From assembly GCF_011764505.1 (NCBI RefSeq), contig NZ_AP022839.1, positions 1,223,001 through 1,287,000 on the forward strand: 64,000 nt of DNA, given 5' to 3'. This DNA is from Legionella antarctica. GTDB taxonomy: Bacteria > Pseudomonadota > Gammaproteobacteria > Legionellales > Legionellaceae. Of this stretch, positions 46,401 through 55,767 are shown piece after piece. Position 1 is the first letter of the stretch. Each line of letters begins with the position of its first letter. Position numbers and translations under genes: made by a program. A model generated the notes under the pieces. The model saw only the letters and a list, made by a program, of their open reading frames with translations. It was not told the DNA's origin and made no database searches.

Positions 46401-48720
46401 GGAAAAACAACTGAATGAATTAACTAAAGGTCAAGAGAGTTTAACGAAACAATTAGCTCAAAAAGAAAAGGAGCATGTGAAGGCTATTGAGGAGTTAACT
46501 TTTACCCAAGAAAAACAAAGGAAAGATTTCAGTACCCAAATGGATGTTTTGAACGAGCAACTGGTTAAGTTAAATCAAGAGCAAGAACAGCTAACGAAAA
46601 AATTATCTACAACGGAAAAGGCTCACGAGCTTAAGGTTCAGCAGTTAACCGAACAACACGATAGAGTATCGGAAGAATTAGCTCAAACTAAGAAGGATCA
46701 CGAACTTGCTGTGCGGAAGCTAAGTGAGGTTAATGAGGTTGAAAAACAGGAATTTGCTCAAAAAGAAGGGGACTTAAAAAAGCAGCTGGATGAGTTAACT
46801 GAGGTTAGAGAAGGTTTAGCAAAAAAATTATCTCAAGGTGAAAGTGAGCACGAAATTCAGGTTGACAAATTAATCCAGGAAAAAGAAAGCTTAAGTGAAC
46901 AGCTAAAGATGCTCCAGAAAGAACATATTCATGTTGTTCAGGAGCTTACTACTGCTAATAAAAGTCAAAAGCAAGAATTCTCTGAGAAAGTAGCGGGCTT
47001 GGAAAAACAACTGAATGAATTAACTAAAGGTCAAGAGAGTTTAACGAAACAATTAGCTCAAAAAGAAAAGGAGCATGTGAAGGCTATTGAGGAGTTAATT
47101 TTTACCCAAGAAAAACAAAGGAAAGATTTCAGTACCCAAATGGATGTTTTGAACGAGCAACTGGTTAAGTTAAATCAAGAGCAAGAACAGCTAACGAAAA
47201 AATTATCTACAACGGAAAAGGCTCACGAGCTTAAGGTTCAGCAGTTAACCGAACAACACGATAGAGTATCGGAAGAATTAGCTCAAACTAAGAAGGATCA
47301 CGAACTTGCTGTGCGGAAGCTAAGTGAGGTTAATGAGGTTGAAAAACAGGAATTTGCTCAAAAAGAAGGGGACTTAAAAAAGCAGCTGGATGAGTTAACT
47401 GAGGTTAGAGAAGGTTTAGCAAAAAAATTATCTCAAGGTGAAAGTGAGCACGAAATTCAGGTTGACAAATTAATCCAGGAAAAAGAAAGCTTAAGTGAAC
47501 AGCTAAAGATGCTCCAGAAAGAACATATTCATGTTGTTCAGGAGCTTACTACTGCTAATAAAAGTCAAAAGCAAGAATTCTCTGAGAAAGTAGCGGGCTT
47601 GGAAAAACAACTGAATGAATTAACTAAAGGTCAAGAGAGTTTAACGGAACAATTAGCTCAAAAAGGAAAAGAACATTTAAAGGATGTTGAGAATTTAGTC
47701 TTGGCAGAAAAGCAACGGGAAGAACTTACTAATCGAATAGGTGATATGGGGGTGCAACTGGTTAATTTAACTGAAAGACAAAAACAGCTAACGGAACAAT
47801 TATCTACAGGGAATAGAGAGCACACTTTCAAGGTTAAAGAGTTAACCCAGGAAAACGATACTTTAAGTGGACAGCTAAGGATGCTCAACGAAAAACATGC
47901 TCTTTTTATGCAAAATCTATCTACTCCTAATGAAGTTAGAGAACAAGAATTCGCTGAAGAAGTAGATGCCTTGCAAAAACAACTGGCTGAGTTAATCAAA
48001 GTTCAAGAGAGTCTGACAGAGCAATTAAATAGCAACGAGAAAGAACATCAACGTGCTATTAAAAAATTAACTCAAGAAAATAAAAGTCTTGAGTTGGTAA
48101 ATACATACCTTCAAGACGATGTTGAGCTGTTGAAGCAACAAAAGAAAAATCTGCAAGGGATCTTAGGTAATAGCAATGAATGGAAGTGCCAATCCATTAT
48201 TATTGACAAACTGACTCCATTAACAAAAGATTATTTATTGCACCTTGCTGCTGAAATCCAAAAATCAATAGCTCCTGAACTGGATGCGGATGATCTATCT
48301 GGCTTTATTACCCAGGTTAAACGTATTCAAGTTTGGCCTCAAGACAAAGCGTCTAAAATTCTTAAGGAAAAATTTGATGCAGTTAGTGGATTATATATGA
48401 CACTACACGATGAAACGATATTAAAGCCTAGTGAAAAAATTACCAAGTTCTATGGTCAATTAAATGATGCTAATGAAGTACTTAAAAAGCATCGTGATCC
48501 TAACTGGCAAAATTTTGCTAACGCGGCTGTTGTTTTAGGTATTGTCTTAACGGGTGTTTTACCGGGGCTAACCGTTCTTGGTGTTATGGCCTTATGCGGT
48601 AAGTCACCTAAATTTTGGGAGTCTGCTGGTCATACATTTTTTACCACCTCTAGCGAAGAAATTGCAGAGAAAATTCCTGACACAATAATGAAAAATGGAA
48701 TTACTTCTGGTGGAAGTTAG
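43417..48720 (+). CDS. Giant hydrolase plus coiled-coil protein, candidate effector
   Basis: 1767 residues. Residues 1-350 look like a DUF2235/Tle1-type alpha/beta-hydrolase: INIIAHSRGAVEA (Ser183 in a G/A-x-S-x-G elbow), LTIDPVPGGNYMG (Asp256) and SLPGHHGTGSGNL (His325 or His326), the order expected of a catalytic triad. Such domains in type VI secretion effectors are phospholipases. A helical region follows (about 350-820), then a Gln/Glu/Lys-rich coiled coil (about 830-1590) built partly from near-identical 200-residue repeats. The last 75 residues include a hydrophobic span (FANAAVVLGIVLTGVLPGL) and a polar end (TIMKNGITSGGS). No signal peptide. AGGAAG precedes the ATG. Size, coiled coil and late hydrophobic span are typical of Dot/Icm effectors; the hydrolase call is by motif only. 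Confidence 0.7.
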   Translation: MAFTLTFLGTDTQFPGWDVHLMSELPKSPAQYKNSYIFIKKNDTQELYYVKPDGEYEKAKIIDLNSFEEKINAIKNKSKDKTKLHLIDEQIKEIVTSNGGHTPALEGYDKAETLSYISTLIPGESSESLPTDGVTQYRNSKVAVVDGPTTLGPEVGDRIARGVQAILEAISRGETEINIIAHSRGAVEAILVAHELERIQTLLKKRPIDRAELTKSVCTYTTSAMNGAHRKAFDELDLDKIAPNIDKIKLSMLTIDPVPGGNYMGITRASSLAWRDPRFYRVPKIVKEYEQYIYENERTRCFKCIVPKCDSPETTSFKLCSLPGHHGTGSGNLKSQQREDVPKGKTAEHVQELAIVKIIDFLTRNGVTITPRTKNDPFDALIAQLMPVNKEKLNKLYLDLYTSIMANREAYQYFNKTSYPTLGQEQALLKKIWTVVDERIVHYKAHNDTYLNTIVPPVPGGHFLNYEHARIHLNKVLGLSDKLSLSETINNSRDKLLKICERAEKSKIQKLQPELSSDLTASLLVADKIATTLDSQEGFALLLEGLGMLIEEVRRPYLQDEFIDLEQRGEIYKAVNKAFSLFNEFASTHAENEVAKTILKNLNSNLATTLKVKHDSLVNQYQGLSIKLEGSAFFARLQEEIKKISRDLAHNGAHEKDYKVMIQLNSFLDQAKELDTSKPDEIRKFIQQHITSLNENEEFQDVESELAINSLILAKLLMTEAIDDSLNYDVDSLIKEVIKSTNQLEKFREALPNFKILYDDMPYDQWDLELKEKRHHLVHLAAQYIVKKGLELDQQSIKELFIENEALYKEISGLATGLGAKNHLIFDLTEVKKLNQQFSVQVQKLEEKANKLTQEQEQLTKYLSTMEEAHEFTVRKLTQQHDSVTKELVQARMEHDLAVQKLSEVNKVEKQEFAQKAGDLKKQLDELTEVRENLAKKLSQGEREHGIQVDELIQEKESLSEQLKMLQKEHIHVVQELTTANKSQKQEFSEKVAGLEKQLNELTKGQESLTKQLAQKEKEHVKAIEELTFTQEKQRKDFSTQMDVLNEQLVKLNQEQEQLTKKLSTTEKAHELKVQQLTEQHDRVSEELAQTKKDHELAVRKLSEVNEVEKQEFAQKEGDLKKQLDELTEVREGLAKKLSQGESEHEIQVDKLIQEKESLSEQLKMLQKEHIHVVQELTTANKSQKQEFSEKVAGLEKQLNELTKGQESLTKQLAQKEKEHVKAIEELIFTQEKQRKDFSTQMDVLNEQLVKLNQEQEQLTKKLSTTEKAHELKVQQLTEQHDRVSEELAQTKKDHELAVRKLSEVNEVEKQEFAQKEGDLKKQLDELTEVREGLAKKLSQGESEHEIQVDKLIQEKESLSEQLKMLQKEHIHVVQELTTANKSQKQEFSEKVAGLEKQLNELTKGQESLTEQLAQKGKEHLKDVENLVLAEKQREELTNRIGDMGVQLVNLTERQKQLTEQLSTGNREHTFKVKELTQENDTLSGQLRMLNEKHALFMQNLSTPNEVREQEFAEEVDALQKQLAELIKVQESLTEQLNSNEKEHQRAIKKLTQENKSLELVNTYLQDDVELLKQQKKNLQGILGNSNEWKCQSIIIDKLTPLTKDYLLHLAAEIQKSIAPELDADDLSGFITQVKRIQVWPQDKASKILKEKFDAVSGLYMTLHDETILKPSEKITKFYGQLNDANEVLKKHRDPNWQNFANAAVVLGIVLTGVLPGLTVLGVMALCGKSPKFWESAGHTFFTTSSEEIAEKIPDTIMKNGITSGGS
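45961..47660 (+). repeat. In-frame 600-bp tandem repeats in the giant gene
   Basis: Bases 46741-47040 and 47341-47640 are identical line by line, as are 46561-46740 and 47161-47340. The unit at 45961-46560 differs from the next at scattered positions. The period is exactly 600 bp (200 codons), about 2.8 copies, and decays after about 47650. Confidence 0.93.
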
Positions 48721-48782
48721 ATAAAAAAGCATAGGCAATTTACACATTTTCCTATGACGTACTTCAGTGTTGTTATTTAACG

Positions 48783-48814
48783 CGCGCTATATTTCCTCTC
48801 TATAGCGCGTTGTT
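48783..48814 (+). terminator. Terminator after the giant gene
   Basis: CGCGCTATA (48783-48791) pairs with TATAGCGCG (48801-48809) around a 9-base loop, followed by TTGTTGTTT. It ends the transcript of the 43417 gene. Confidence 0.75.
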
Positions 48815-48890
48815 GTTTCTGGAACAACAACGTTCCGTCAAAAACAGCAGTTCAGTTGGATCTGACCTTGGCAGATAAGACGACCACACG

Positions 48891-49220
48891 TTACCATCCA
48901 CCTTCGTAGGGACGATGTTTTTTTATCTGGTTCGCGTTTTCGCCTCGATGATAATGCAACTTCCATGCACTTTGTTTGGTCGTGTGATCCCAAAAATGGT
49001 GGTAATCAATGGCAAAAGAACGTTTTAATTGACCGTTTTCCTGTTGTTTATAAAAATTCAATCCACCGCCACCGCTGTGACGATACAAAAGCAACGCAGC
49101 TCTATAATTACCTTTTCGTATCATGGCGTAGGCTGCTATTGAAGTAGCTAGAAAAGAAATAGTGCCATAAAAAACACCATTTTTTGAAGCGGGTTGTAAC
49201 AGCTCTTCATTCTCGTCCAT
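48891..49220 (-). CDS. Small protein with a toxin-domain-like C terminus
   Basis: 109 residues. A short polar N terminus and one membrane span (GVFYGTISFLATSIAAYAMI) lead to a His/Trp/Tyr-rich region: LYRHSGGGGLNFYKQQENG, FAIDYHHFWDHTTKQSAW, LHYHRGENANQIKKHRPYE and a final GGW. That second part resembles the C-terminal ends of polymorphic toxin proteins, in which I-D-Y-H, W-x-x-H-Y-H-R-G and K-H-R-P-Y occur in this order, but I cannot name the family. The toxin-immunity arrangement was not found: no small partner gene is adjacent. AGG only weakly precedes the ATG. Confidence 0.5.
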   Translation of the reverse strand: MDENEELLQPASKNGVFYGTISFLATSIAAYAMIRKGNYRAALLLYRHSGGGGLNFYKQQENGQLKRSFAIDYHHFWDHTTKQSAWKLHYHRGENANQIKKHRPYEGGW

Positions 49221-49946
49221 CGTAACAGCCTAATTATAATCAATAAGGCATTCTATCAATACAGCGCGCGAGGTACCAAAACTTAGAGGGTAGGACTAGA
49301 ATGAGTAACTGACTCATCCGCTTTATTTACGCTGCTTTCTAAGGGATTGGCGTAGTTTATTACCTCTTCATGGGTCGATGAAGGATTATCCTCACCAGGA
49401 TGAGTTGATAATTTACTTAACAGGGTTAATGAGTTGTCTTCTTTATCTTCAATTTCCCATGGAAATGCAGGCAAGGATCTTATGGGGTTATCTCTTTCCT
49501 GAATCCTTTTCATAATGTGCTGGGTCAGTTTAAATAAGAAAACACAAGTACCCACAAGTGCCGATGCACCAATTAAGGATAAGAGAATTGCTGGCCCCAT
49601 GGCTATAGATAATGAGAAAAAGGCTACAGCAGATAATGCGACAGTTGTTATAATAAATGAATTAAAGGTAATTAAAGCGCGTGGGTTACGTCTAATAATG
49701 TTAGGTCGAGTCACACGGGCATTTAACATTGCTTGTTCATAATCGGAGCTTAATAAGGCTCCAGTGGTTATTGTTGAAGCATGTGCCAGGAAAAAGTTCA
49801 GCACACGGCCCCAATTGACTTTTTTATTTTGTCTGGTAGCTCGTCTCATTTCATTTTGTGCAAGCCCTGTAATATAGGCGCGGTTTTCTGGACACAAAAA
49901 AAGGTTTTTTAAGAGCTATTCTTCTTAATACAAAGAGGAGAATAAA

Positions 49947-50231
49947 ATGTCTAAAAAGCGAGCTTATTATACGGCGGCCAAGAAGGCAAAAATAACGCTA
50001 GCTGCGATTGAGGGGAAACTCACACAAGCGCAAATTACCAGTGAATACGGTGTTCACGCAACGCAGGTAAAAACTTGGAAGCAATCGGCCATCAAAGCCA
50101 TTAACGATTTATTCTCTGGGGCTAATGAAAAAGAAGCCAAGTCCCAAGAGCAGCTTGTTGAGGCATTATATCAAGAAATTGGTCGACTTCAAGCGCAGCT
50201 ATCTTGGCTAAAAAAAAAGCATGAACTTTAG
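49947..50231 (+). CDS. IS3-A OrfA, copy 4
   Basis: 94 residues, identical to the other OrfA copies, preceded by AGAGGAG. Confidence 0.95.
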   Translation: MSKKRAYYTAAKKAKITLAAIEGKLTQAQITSEYGVHATQVKTWKQSAIKAINDLFSGANEKEAKSQEQLVEALYQEIGRLQAQLSWLKKKHEL

Positions 50232-51066
50232 TCTGGATGAAAAGCGCGTCATGATTGATCCTCTTGCCGAGCTCACCATTCGTGAACAATGCTTGCTATT
50301 AGACTTGCCTGTTTCAAGTTATTATTATAGTGCCAAGCCCATTTCTGTCGAAGATGAAGCGCTTATGGCGCTACTTGATGAGCACTATCTGCAGTATCCA
50401 TGTGAAGGTAAAATTAAGCGGGCAAGATGGCTGTCAAAAGAAGTAGGCTATCCTGTTGGTAAACGTCGAGTAAAAAAGTTGATGGAAATGATGGGGTTAT
50501 CGACTGTTTACCCAAAGCCAAATACAAGCGTTCCCAATAAGGAGCATGAGGTGTTCCCTTATTTATTAAAAGAGGTGGATATCACCAAACCAAATCAGGT
50601 TTGGGCCGCAGATATCACCTACATCCGCATGAAAGGAAAGCATGTGTATTTAGTAGCTATTATGGACTGGTATAGTCGTTATGTGATTGGATGGGCTATT
50701 TCACCTACTATGGAGGCTGAATTTTGTATTGAGGCGCTTAGAAACGCTTTGCTGCATTCGCGTTGTGAGATCTTTAACACGGATCAGGGTTCTCAATTTA
50801 CCTCAAAAGATTGGATAAATACGCTAAAATCTCACCACATTTCTATCAGCATGGATGGGCGAGGACGTTATTTAGATAATATATTTATCGAGCGATTGTG
50901 GCGTAGTGTTAAGCAAGAAAAAATCTACCGGTATGATTTTGATACAATTGAAGAGGTTGAGCTGGCCTTAACGGAGTATTTTGAGTATTATAATAACCGA
51001 AGGCTTCACCAGTCCTTTAATTATTTAACGCCCGCAGAGGTGTATTATGGCCGGAAAAGACCATAA
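50221..51066 (+). CDS. IS3-A OrfB, copy 4
   Basis: 281 residues, identical to the other complete copies with the Asp-Asp-Glu core intact. The A9 run of the orfA/orfB junction is at about 50210-50218. Confidence 0.95.
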   Translation: MNFSLDEKRVMIDPLAELTIREQCLLLDLPVSSYYYSAKPISVEDEALMALLDEHYLQYPCEGKIKRARWLSKEVGYPVGKRRVKKLMEMMGLSTVYPKPNTSVPNKEHEVFPYLLKEVDITKPNQVWAADITYIRMKGKHVYLVAIMDWYSRYVIGWAISPTMEAEFCIEALRNALLHSRCEIFNTDQGSQFTSKDWINTLKSHHISISMDGRGRYLDNIFIERLWRSVKQEKIYRYDFDTIEEVELALTEYFEYYNNRRLHQSFNYLTPAEVYYGRKRP

Positions 51067-52148
51067 ACCCTAAATGAGAGCGTCATGACTTACCCACAAG
51101 GCCCACAGGCCTATACGAGAAAGTGAAGCTCTCCTGACCTGTGGACTTGTGGATAAGTCATTCTGATAGAGTTGTGGTAAAATGACCTAAGACAATTCGT
51201 AGTAGCAATCACTATTCATACGGTATTGAGTAGGTTTAAATAGGTTAATTTGAGTGAATTTTTAACTATAAATGATGGATGAATAGCTCTTATTTTTCCT
51301 TAATTTTGTTCCAGACATGCGGACCCATATCACTGAGAGTGTTTTATTTAACATTTCTAAATCAGGTGAGCCTTTGGTAGCAATTTCTCTGGCGGTTACA
51401 GCTGCAGCAACAAGTCCTGCATTCAAGGCTCGGTAATAAGGCACGGCTGCTGCGGCATCACCAACCAGATAAACTCGTTTATCCTTGATCTCTTTTGCAA
51501 AACTTGCACTTTGATAAACGCTGAGGGCAACCCCATTTATTTTTTCACTATCGCTTATCATTACTTCATCCAAAGCTATTTTTCGCAGAGATATCCACGG
51601 GCGAATGGAGTTTAAAAGTTGTTTCATTTTTTTTGTTGTGGGATCCAAATCTGTCAATTTTGCATTAGGAATAGTTCTGATCTCTTTATAGGTCTCTTCA
51701 TCAACAAATACAAATAAAGAAACAGGTGTAGAACCCTCTTTTTCTTTTCCTACATTTTCAGAGATGAAATGTTGAACTTGTCCTAATGCAGGTCCATAAG
51801 TAGCAGCAGGTAAACGAGAAGCAGCTCCTTGAGCTTTATATTTAATTTCAACTATATATTGCAGGTTTTCATCTACAATTTTTTCATCGTCGAATAGTTG
51901 TCTCCTCACTATACTATGCGCGCCATCAGCACCTATAATTGTTTGAGCAGTGGGAAATTGGTTTAAAAGTTGCTGACAATCTATAGTGGACCCCAAAAAT
52001 GAGACAGTGGTGTAAAATAGAATGTAAATCAGCATGCAAAAATGACCCCCTTTTAGGGTAAATCAGCATCCAATTTTGACCCTCTAAAATCGAGTAAAAC
52101 GTGTACTCTAGATTTTAATAATCTAGAGGGAATTAGAGGATGTTGATC

Positions 52149-53651
52149 ATGGAAACAGAAGCAAAAATTAGGCGCATGTTTCATGTGCAAAAATTAACTA
52201 TTGCGGAAATTGTTCGCACAACAGGATTATCGCGTAATACAGTTAGACGGGTAATCCGAGCAGAAAAGTCTGGGAAAAATTATCAACGCTCCATTCAACC
52301 ACTACCTGCACTGAATATCTTCAAAGAGACGTTGGTATCATGGTTGAACAACGACCACAAGTTATCGAAAAAGGAACGCCGTAGTGCAATGAAGTACTAC
52401 ACTCAACTAAAAGAAAGTGGCTATTGCGGTTCTTATGATAGTGTCCAGCGTTTTGTTAAAGTATGGCGCTGTACGAGTCGAGAGTCATTAAAAGCCTATA
52501 TTCCACAATACTATCATCCCGGAGAGGCCTATCAGTTTGATTGGAGTGAAGAAACTGTAGAGCTTGCAGGCGTTGTTCAAAAAATCAAAGTAGCTCAATT
52601 TCGTTTAAGCTACAGCCGTAAATTTTTTCTTGTAGCATATCCTCGAGAAACTCAAGAAATGTTATTTGATGCGCATAATTTAGCCTTCAAATTTTTTGGT
52701 GGCTTAACGCTAAGAGGTATTTATGACAACATGAAAACGGCGGTAGATAGTGTTTTCAAGGGTAAGGAGCGTGCTTTTAACCGGCGATTTTTGGCATTAA
52801 TGGATCATTACTTAATTGAACCTACAGCCTGCAATCCCGCAGCCGGATGGGAAAAGGGGCAGATTGAAAATCAAGTTGATAATGTACGTGACTGGGTATT
52901 TAAACCACGTCTTAAATATGAAACCTTGTCGTTATTAAATGAACATCTTCAGCAGCAATGCCAATTATTGGCCGAGAAAAGGCATCACCCAGAACAACAA
53001 GAACTAACTGTTGACGCTGTATTTCAAGAAGAAAGAACTCATTTTAGAGCGTTAAATCATCCATTTGATGGGTATAAAGAAGTTTCAACTCTAGTACATT
53101 CAACCTGCTTGATTCATTGCGATAGAAATCGTTATAGCGTTGATTGTGCCTATGCCAACCAGATGGTGACGCTCAGGATATACGCATTAACTATAGAGGT
53201 ATTTTCAGGTAATGAGTCCATCGGTTGCCACCAACGCACCTTTGGCCGCAATAAAACACTGTTTAATCCATGGCATTATTTACCTTTACTGGAGCGCAAG
53301 CCAGGGGCATTACGCAATGGTGCTCCATTCAAAGACTGGCAATTACCACCAGCCATTTTAAAAATCAAAAGCATTCTCATGAAGCGCCGTGGTGGTGACA
53401 GAGAATGCGTTGAGGTGCTGTTGGCAATGAGTGAGCATGGCATTGAGGCGGTGAGTGTAGCCTGTGAATTAGCGCTAACAGAGCAGGTGGTTAGCCGTGA
53501 TTATATTCTTAATGCGTTGCATCGATTACGGCCTACAGCACTTCCTCAAGCAACGACAATGCCCGCTGGATTAATCTTAAAGGAAGAACCCACAAGTAAT
53601 TGTCATAAATATAATTTACTCTTAACGGGAGCAAATCATGCCATTCACTAA
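52149..53651 (+). CDS. istA: IS21 transposase IstA (element B)
   Basis: About 500 residues. An N-terminal helix-turn-helix ([20 protein letters not shown]) is followed by the DDE core with [10 protein letters not shown] (Asp), [10 protein letters not shown] (Asp) and [10 protein letters not shown] (Glu). The start at 52149 has AGAGG at a suitable distance; an ATG at 52140 overlaps that site. It differs clearly from the IstA of element A, so the two IS21 elements are separate types. Its 3' end overlaps istB. Confidence 0.92.
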   Translation: METEAKIRRMFHVQKLTIAEIVRTTGLSRNTVRRVIRAEKSGKNYQRSIQPLPALNIFKETLVSWLNNDHKLSKKERRSAMKYYTQLKESGYCGSYDSVQRFVKVWRCTSRESLKAYIPQYYHPGEAYQFDWSEETVELAGVVQKIKVAQFRLSYSRKFFLVAYPRETQEMLFDAHNLAFKFFGGLTLRGIYDNMKTAVDSVFKGKERAFNRRFLALMDHYLIEPTACNPAAGWEKGQIENQVDNVRDWVFKPRLKYETLSLLNEHLQQQCQLLAEKRHHPEQQELTVDAVFQEERTHFRALNHPFDGYKEVSTLVHSTCLIHCDRNRYSVDCAYANQMVTLRIYALTIEVFSGNESIGCHQRTFGRNKTLFNPWHYLPLLERKPGALRNGAPFKDWQLPPAILKIKSILMKRRGGDRECVEVLLAMSEHGIEAVSVACELALTEQVVSRDYILNALHRLRPTALPQATTMPAGLILKEEPTSNCHKYNLLLTGANHAIH

Positions 53652-54366
53652 ATTATCTGAGTTGCTTAAGATATTAAAATTACAAGGCATGTTAGATAGG
53701 TTGCTAGCCTATGAAGAGTCGAAGCCTTTGGTGAAACTAACTCATTATGAGTGGTTATCTATGCTATTAGAAGCAGAACAAATAACACGCAAAACGCGTG
53801 CTATTAATTATCAACTGAGTGTCGCAAAATTCCCGGTCAATCGTAATTTAAGCCAATTTGATTTTACGCAACATCCTGTTAATGAAGAAGAAATAAGTTT
53901 ATTGCACGCAGGGAGCTTTGTTGATGCTGGGCGCAATATTATTTTTGTGGGTGGCACGGGCTCTGGTAAAACGCACTTAGCTATTGCTATAGCAACTAAT
54001 TTAATTAAGCAAGGAAAGCGGGCTTGTTTTTATAATGTTGTTGATCTGGTCAACAAATTAGAACAAGAAAAAAAACAAGTTAATACAGGACGGCTAGCTA
54101 ATCGCCTGCAAAATTTTGATGCTATTGTCCTGGATGAGCTTGGATATTTACCATTTTCTGAAGCGGGCGGAGCTCTGTTGTTTCATTTAGTTAGCAAATT
54201 ATATGAAAAAACATCATTAATCATTACAACAAACTTAAATTTTGGTGAATGGCCAAAGGTGTTTTGTGATACAAAAATGACCGCAGCCATGCTGGACAGA
54301 TTGACTCATCATTGCTCTATTGTTGAGACTGGAAATGAAAGTTATCGCTTTAAAAATCGAAGCTAA
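53638..54366 (+). CDS. istB: IS21 helper ATPase IstB (element B)
   Basis: 242 residues, AAA+ ATPase with Walker [12 protein letters not shown] and Walker [14 protein letters not shown], followed by [12 protein letters not shown]. It overlaps istA by 14 bases. Confidence 0.93.
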   Translation: MPFTKLSELLKILKLQGMLDRLLAYEESKPLVKLTHYEWLSMLLEAEQITRKTRAINYQLSVAKFPVNRNLSQFDFTQHPVNEEEISLLHAGSFVDAGRNIIFVGGTGSGKTHLAIAIATNLIKQGKRACFYNVVDLVNKLEQEKKQVNTGRLANRLQNFDAIVLDELGYLPFSEAGGALLFHLVSKLYEKTSLIITTNLNFGEWPKVFCDTKMTAAMLDRLTHHCSIVETGNESYRFKNRS

Positions 54367-54485
54367 AACAGTAAAGTAAATAATCAATGTGATATGTTTT
54401 TGAGGGTCAATTTTGGATGCGGTTTGAGGGTCAAAATTGGATGCTGATTGACAAAAATAGAAACCATTGTTAAACGGGGTACCAA

Positions 54486-54770
54486 GTGGCTAAAAAAAAA
54501 TTTACATCTGACTTCAAAGCAAAGGTAGCAATTGAGGCATTAAAAAGTCACAAGACGACCAATGAATTGGCATCTGAATTTGAGGTGCATGCAACACAAA
54601 TCAATCTGTGGAAAAAACAATTACTGGATGGAAGCAAGCAATTGTTTAGCGGCAAGCATGACAAAGACATGGACTCCATCATACAAGAACGAGATCGATT
54701 ATACACGCAAATAGGCCAGCTAGCGGTTGAGTTAGACTGGCTTAAAAAAAAGACCGGTCATCTAAGTTGA
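54486..54770 (+). CDS. IS3-B OrfA
   Basis: 94 residues beginning at GTG 54486 (MAKKKFTSDFKAKVAIEAL), with a helix-turn-helix (TTNELASEFEVHATQINLWK) and a C-terminal LDWLKKK. Just before its end is an A8G run; a -1 shift there reads on without a stop into orfB (AAA GAC CGG TCA TCT AAG), giving the usual IS3 OrfAB fusion. This differs from IS3-A, where -1 hits a stop. Confidence 0.9.
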   Translation: MAKKKFTSDFKAKVAIEALKSHKTTNELASEFEVHATQINLWKKQLLDGSKQLFSGKHDKDMDSIIQERDRLYTQIGQLAVELDWLKKKTGHLS

Positions 54771-55627
54771 GCGTGCGGGAGAAGCGAGCCATGATTGATG
54801 TCAATCACCCTACACTCAGCATCGTACGCCAATGTGCATTGGTTAATTTGTCACGCGCTAGCTACTATCGCACTGCTGGCGAAGGAATATGTACCGAGAG
54901 CCCAGAGAATCTGGCTTTGATGGTCTTGATTGATGAGGAATACATGCGCCATCCTTTCTATGGAAGCAGAAAGATGCGTTCTTATTTACGTCGCCTTGGC
55001 CATGACGTTAACCGTAAGAGAGTGCAGCGTTTGATGCGGATCATGGGTCTGGTTTCAGTGGCACCAAAGCCGAATACGAGTAAAAAGAACAAGGAACAAA
55101 AGGTTTATCCCTACTTGCTACGTGGTTTAGTGATTGATCGACCCAATCAGGTTTGGTGCACCGATATTACCTACGTTAGGATGCAAGGAGGCTTTGTATA
55201 TTTGGTGGCAATAATGGACTGGTATAGCCGCAAGGTGCTCTCTTGGAAGGTATCAAACAGCATGGATGATGACTTTTGTGTAAGCGCGTTGGAGAGCGCC
55301 ATCAGGCTCCACGGCAGGCCTGATATTTTTAATACGGATCAAGGCTCCCAGTTTACCAGTAAGGCGTTTACCGATGTTTTAAAAGACCATGACATCAAAA
55401 TTAGCATGGACGGGAAAGGTCGATGGATGGATAATGTGTTCATTGAACGGCTATGGCGTTCAGTCAAATATGAAGATATTTACATAAAAGAATACGGAAC
55501 AGTTTTAGCACTACGAAATGGTTTAAGGGTGTATTTCAAGTTTTATAACGACGAAAGACCTCATCAATCATTTGGAATATACACGCCGTCAGAGGTTTAT
55601 GCTGGCCTATATGAGGCTGCAGCGTAA
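54767..55627 (+). CDS. IS3-B OrfB, DDE transposase
   Basis: 286 residues. Integrase core with WCTDITYVRM (Asp), FNTDQGSQF (Asp) and FIERLWRSVKYE (Glu), then YNDERPHQSFGIYTPSEVY. It is related to but distinct from IS3-A OrfB. The separate start would be TTG at 54767; translation more likely comes by -1 frameshift from orfA. Confidence 0.9.
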   Translation: MSVREKRAMIDVNHPTLSIVRQCALVNLSRASYYRTAGEGICTESPENLALMVLIDEEYMRHPFYGSRKMRSYLRRLGHDVNRKRVQRLMRIMGLVSVAPKPNTSKKNKEQKVYPYLLRGLVIDRPNQVWCTDITYVRMQGGFVYLVAIMDWYSRKVLSWKVSNSMDDDFCVSALESAIRLHGRPDIFNTDQGSQFTSKAFTDVLKDHDIKISMDGKGRWMDNVFIERLWRSVKYEDIYIKEYGTVLALRNGLRVYFKFYNDERPHQSFGIYTPSEVYAGLYEAAA

Positions 55628-55633
55628 TGGAAT

Positions 55634-55767
55634 GCCTGTGGATATGTGGACGCGTCCTGCGGATCAGCCATCGCCCTTCGGGACATGTGGACAAGCCATG
55701 GATAACAAAAAGACGTTATCCACCGCTTGACCACACTCGATGGCTTCGCGCCCACATACCCACAGGC
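55634..55767. repeat. Long double hairpin after IS3-B orfB
   Basis: An outer inverted repeat (GCCTGTGGATATGTGG at the left, CCCACATACCCACAGGC at the right) encloses an inner one (GGATAAC ... GTTATCC, with TGTGG and CCACA around it). The structure covers about 130 bases just after the transposase stop. It shares the TGTGGA/TCCACA theme with the hairpin of IS3-A. Confidence 0.7.

Larger units (their letters stand above)
49870..51332 (+). mobile_element. IS3-family element IS3-A, copy 4 (complete)
   Basis: 1463 bp, opposite in orientation to copies 1-3. The 3-bp target duplication CTG is at 49867-49869 and 51333-51335. It sits inside the FAD monooxygenase gene. Its left end gives a false start to the frame MCPENRAYI and its right end a false tail to the upstream part of that gene. 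Confidence 0.96.
52023..54453 (+). mobile_element. IS21-family element B, nested in IS3-B
   Basis: 2431 bp, with terminal repeats TGTAAATCAGCATGC (left) and TGTCAATCAGCATCC (right, reverse strand). The identical sequence AAAATAGAA flanks both sides (52014-52022 and 54454-54462), a target duplication of up to 9 bp. Each end contains two direct copies of an ATCAGCAT-type motif, the multiple transposase-binding sites of IS21. It interrupts IS3-B between its left end and orfA. Confidence 0.93.

Noticed and set aside
49283..49897. Independent 204-residue membrane protein starting MCPENRAYI
   Set aside because: The first nine residues come from the IS3-A end; the rest is the C-terminal piece of the FAD monooxygenase gene.
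51262..52035. Independent 257-residue FAD protein starting MLIYILFY
   Set aside because: Both ends are IS sequence; the core is the middle piece of the same broken gene.
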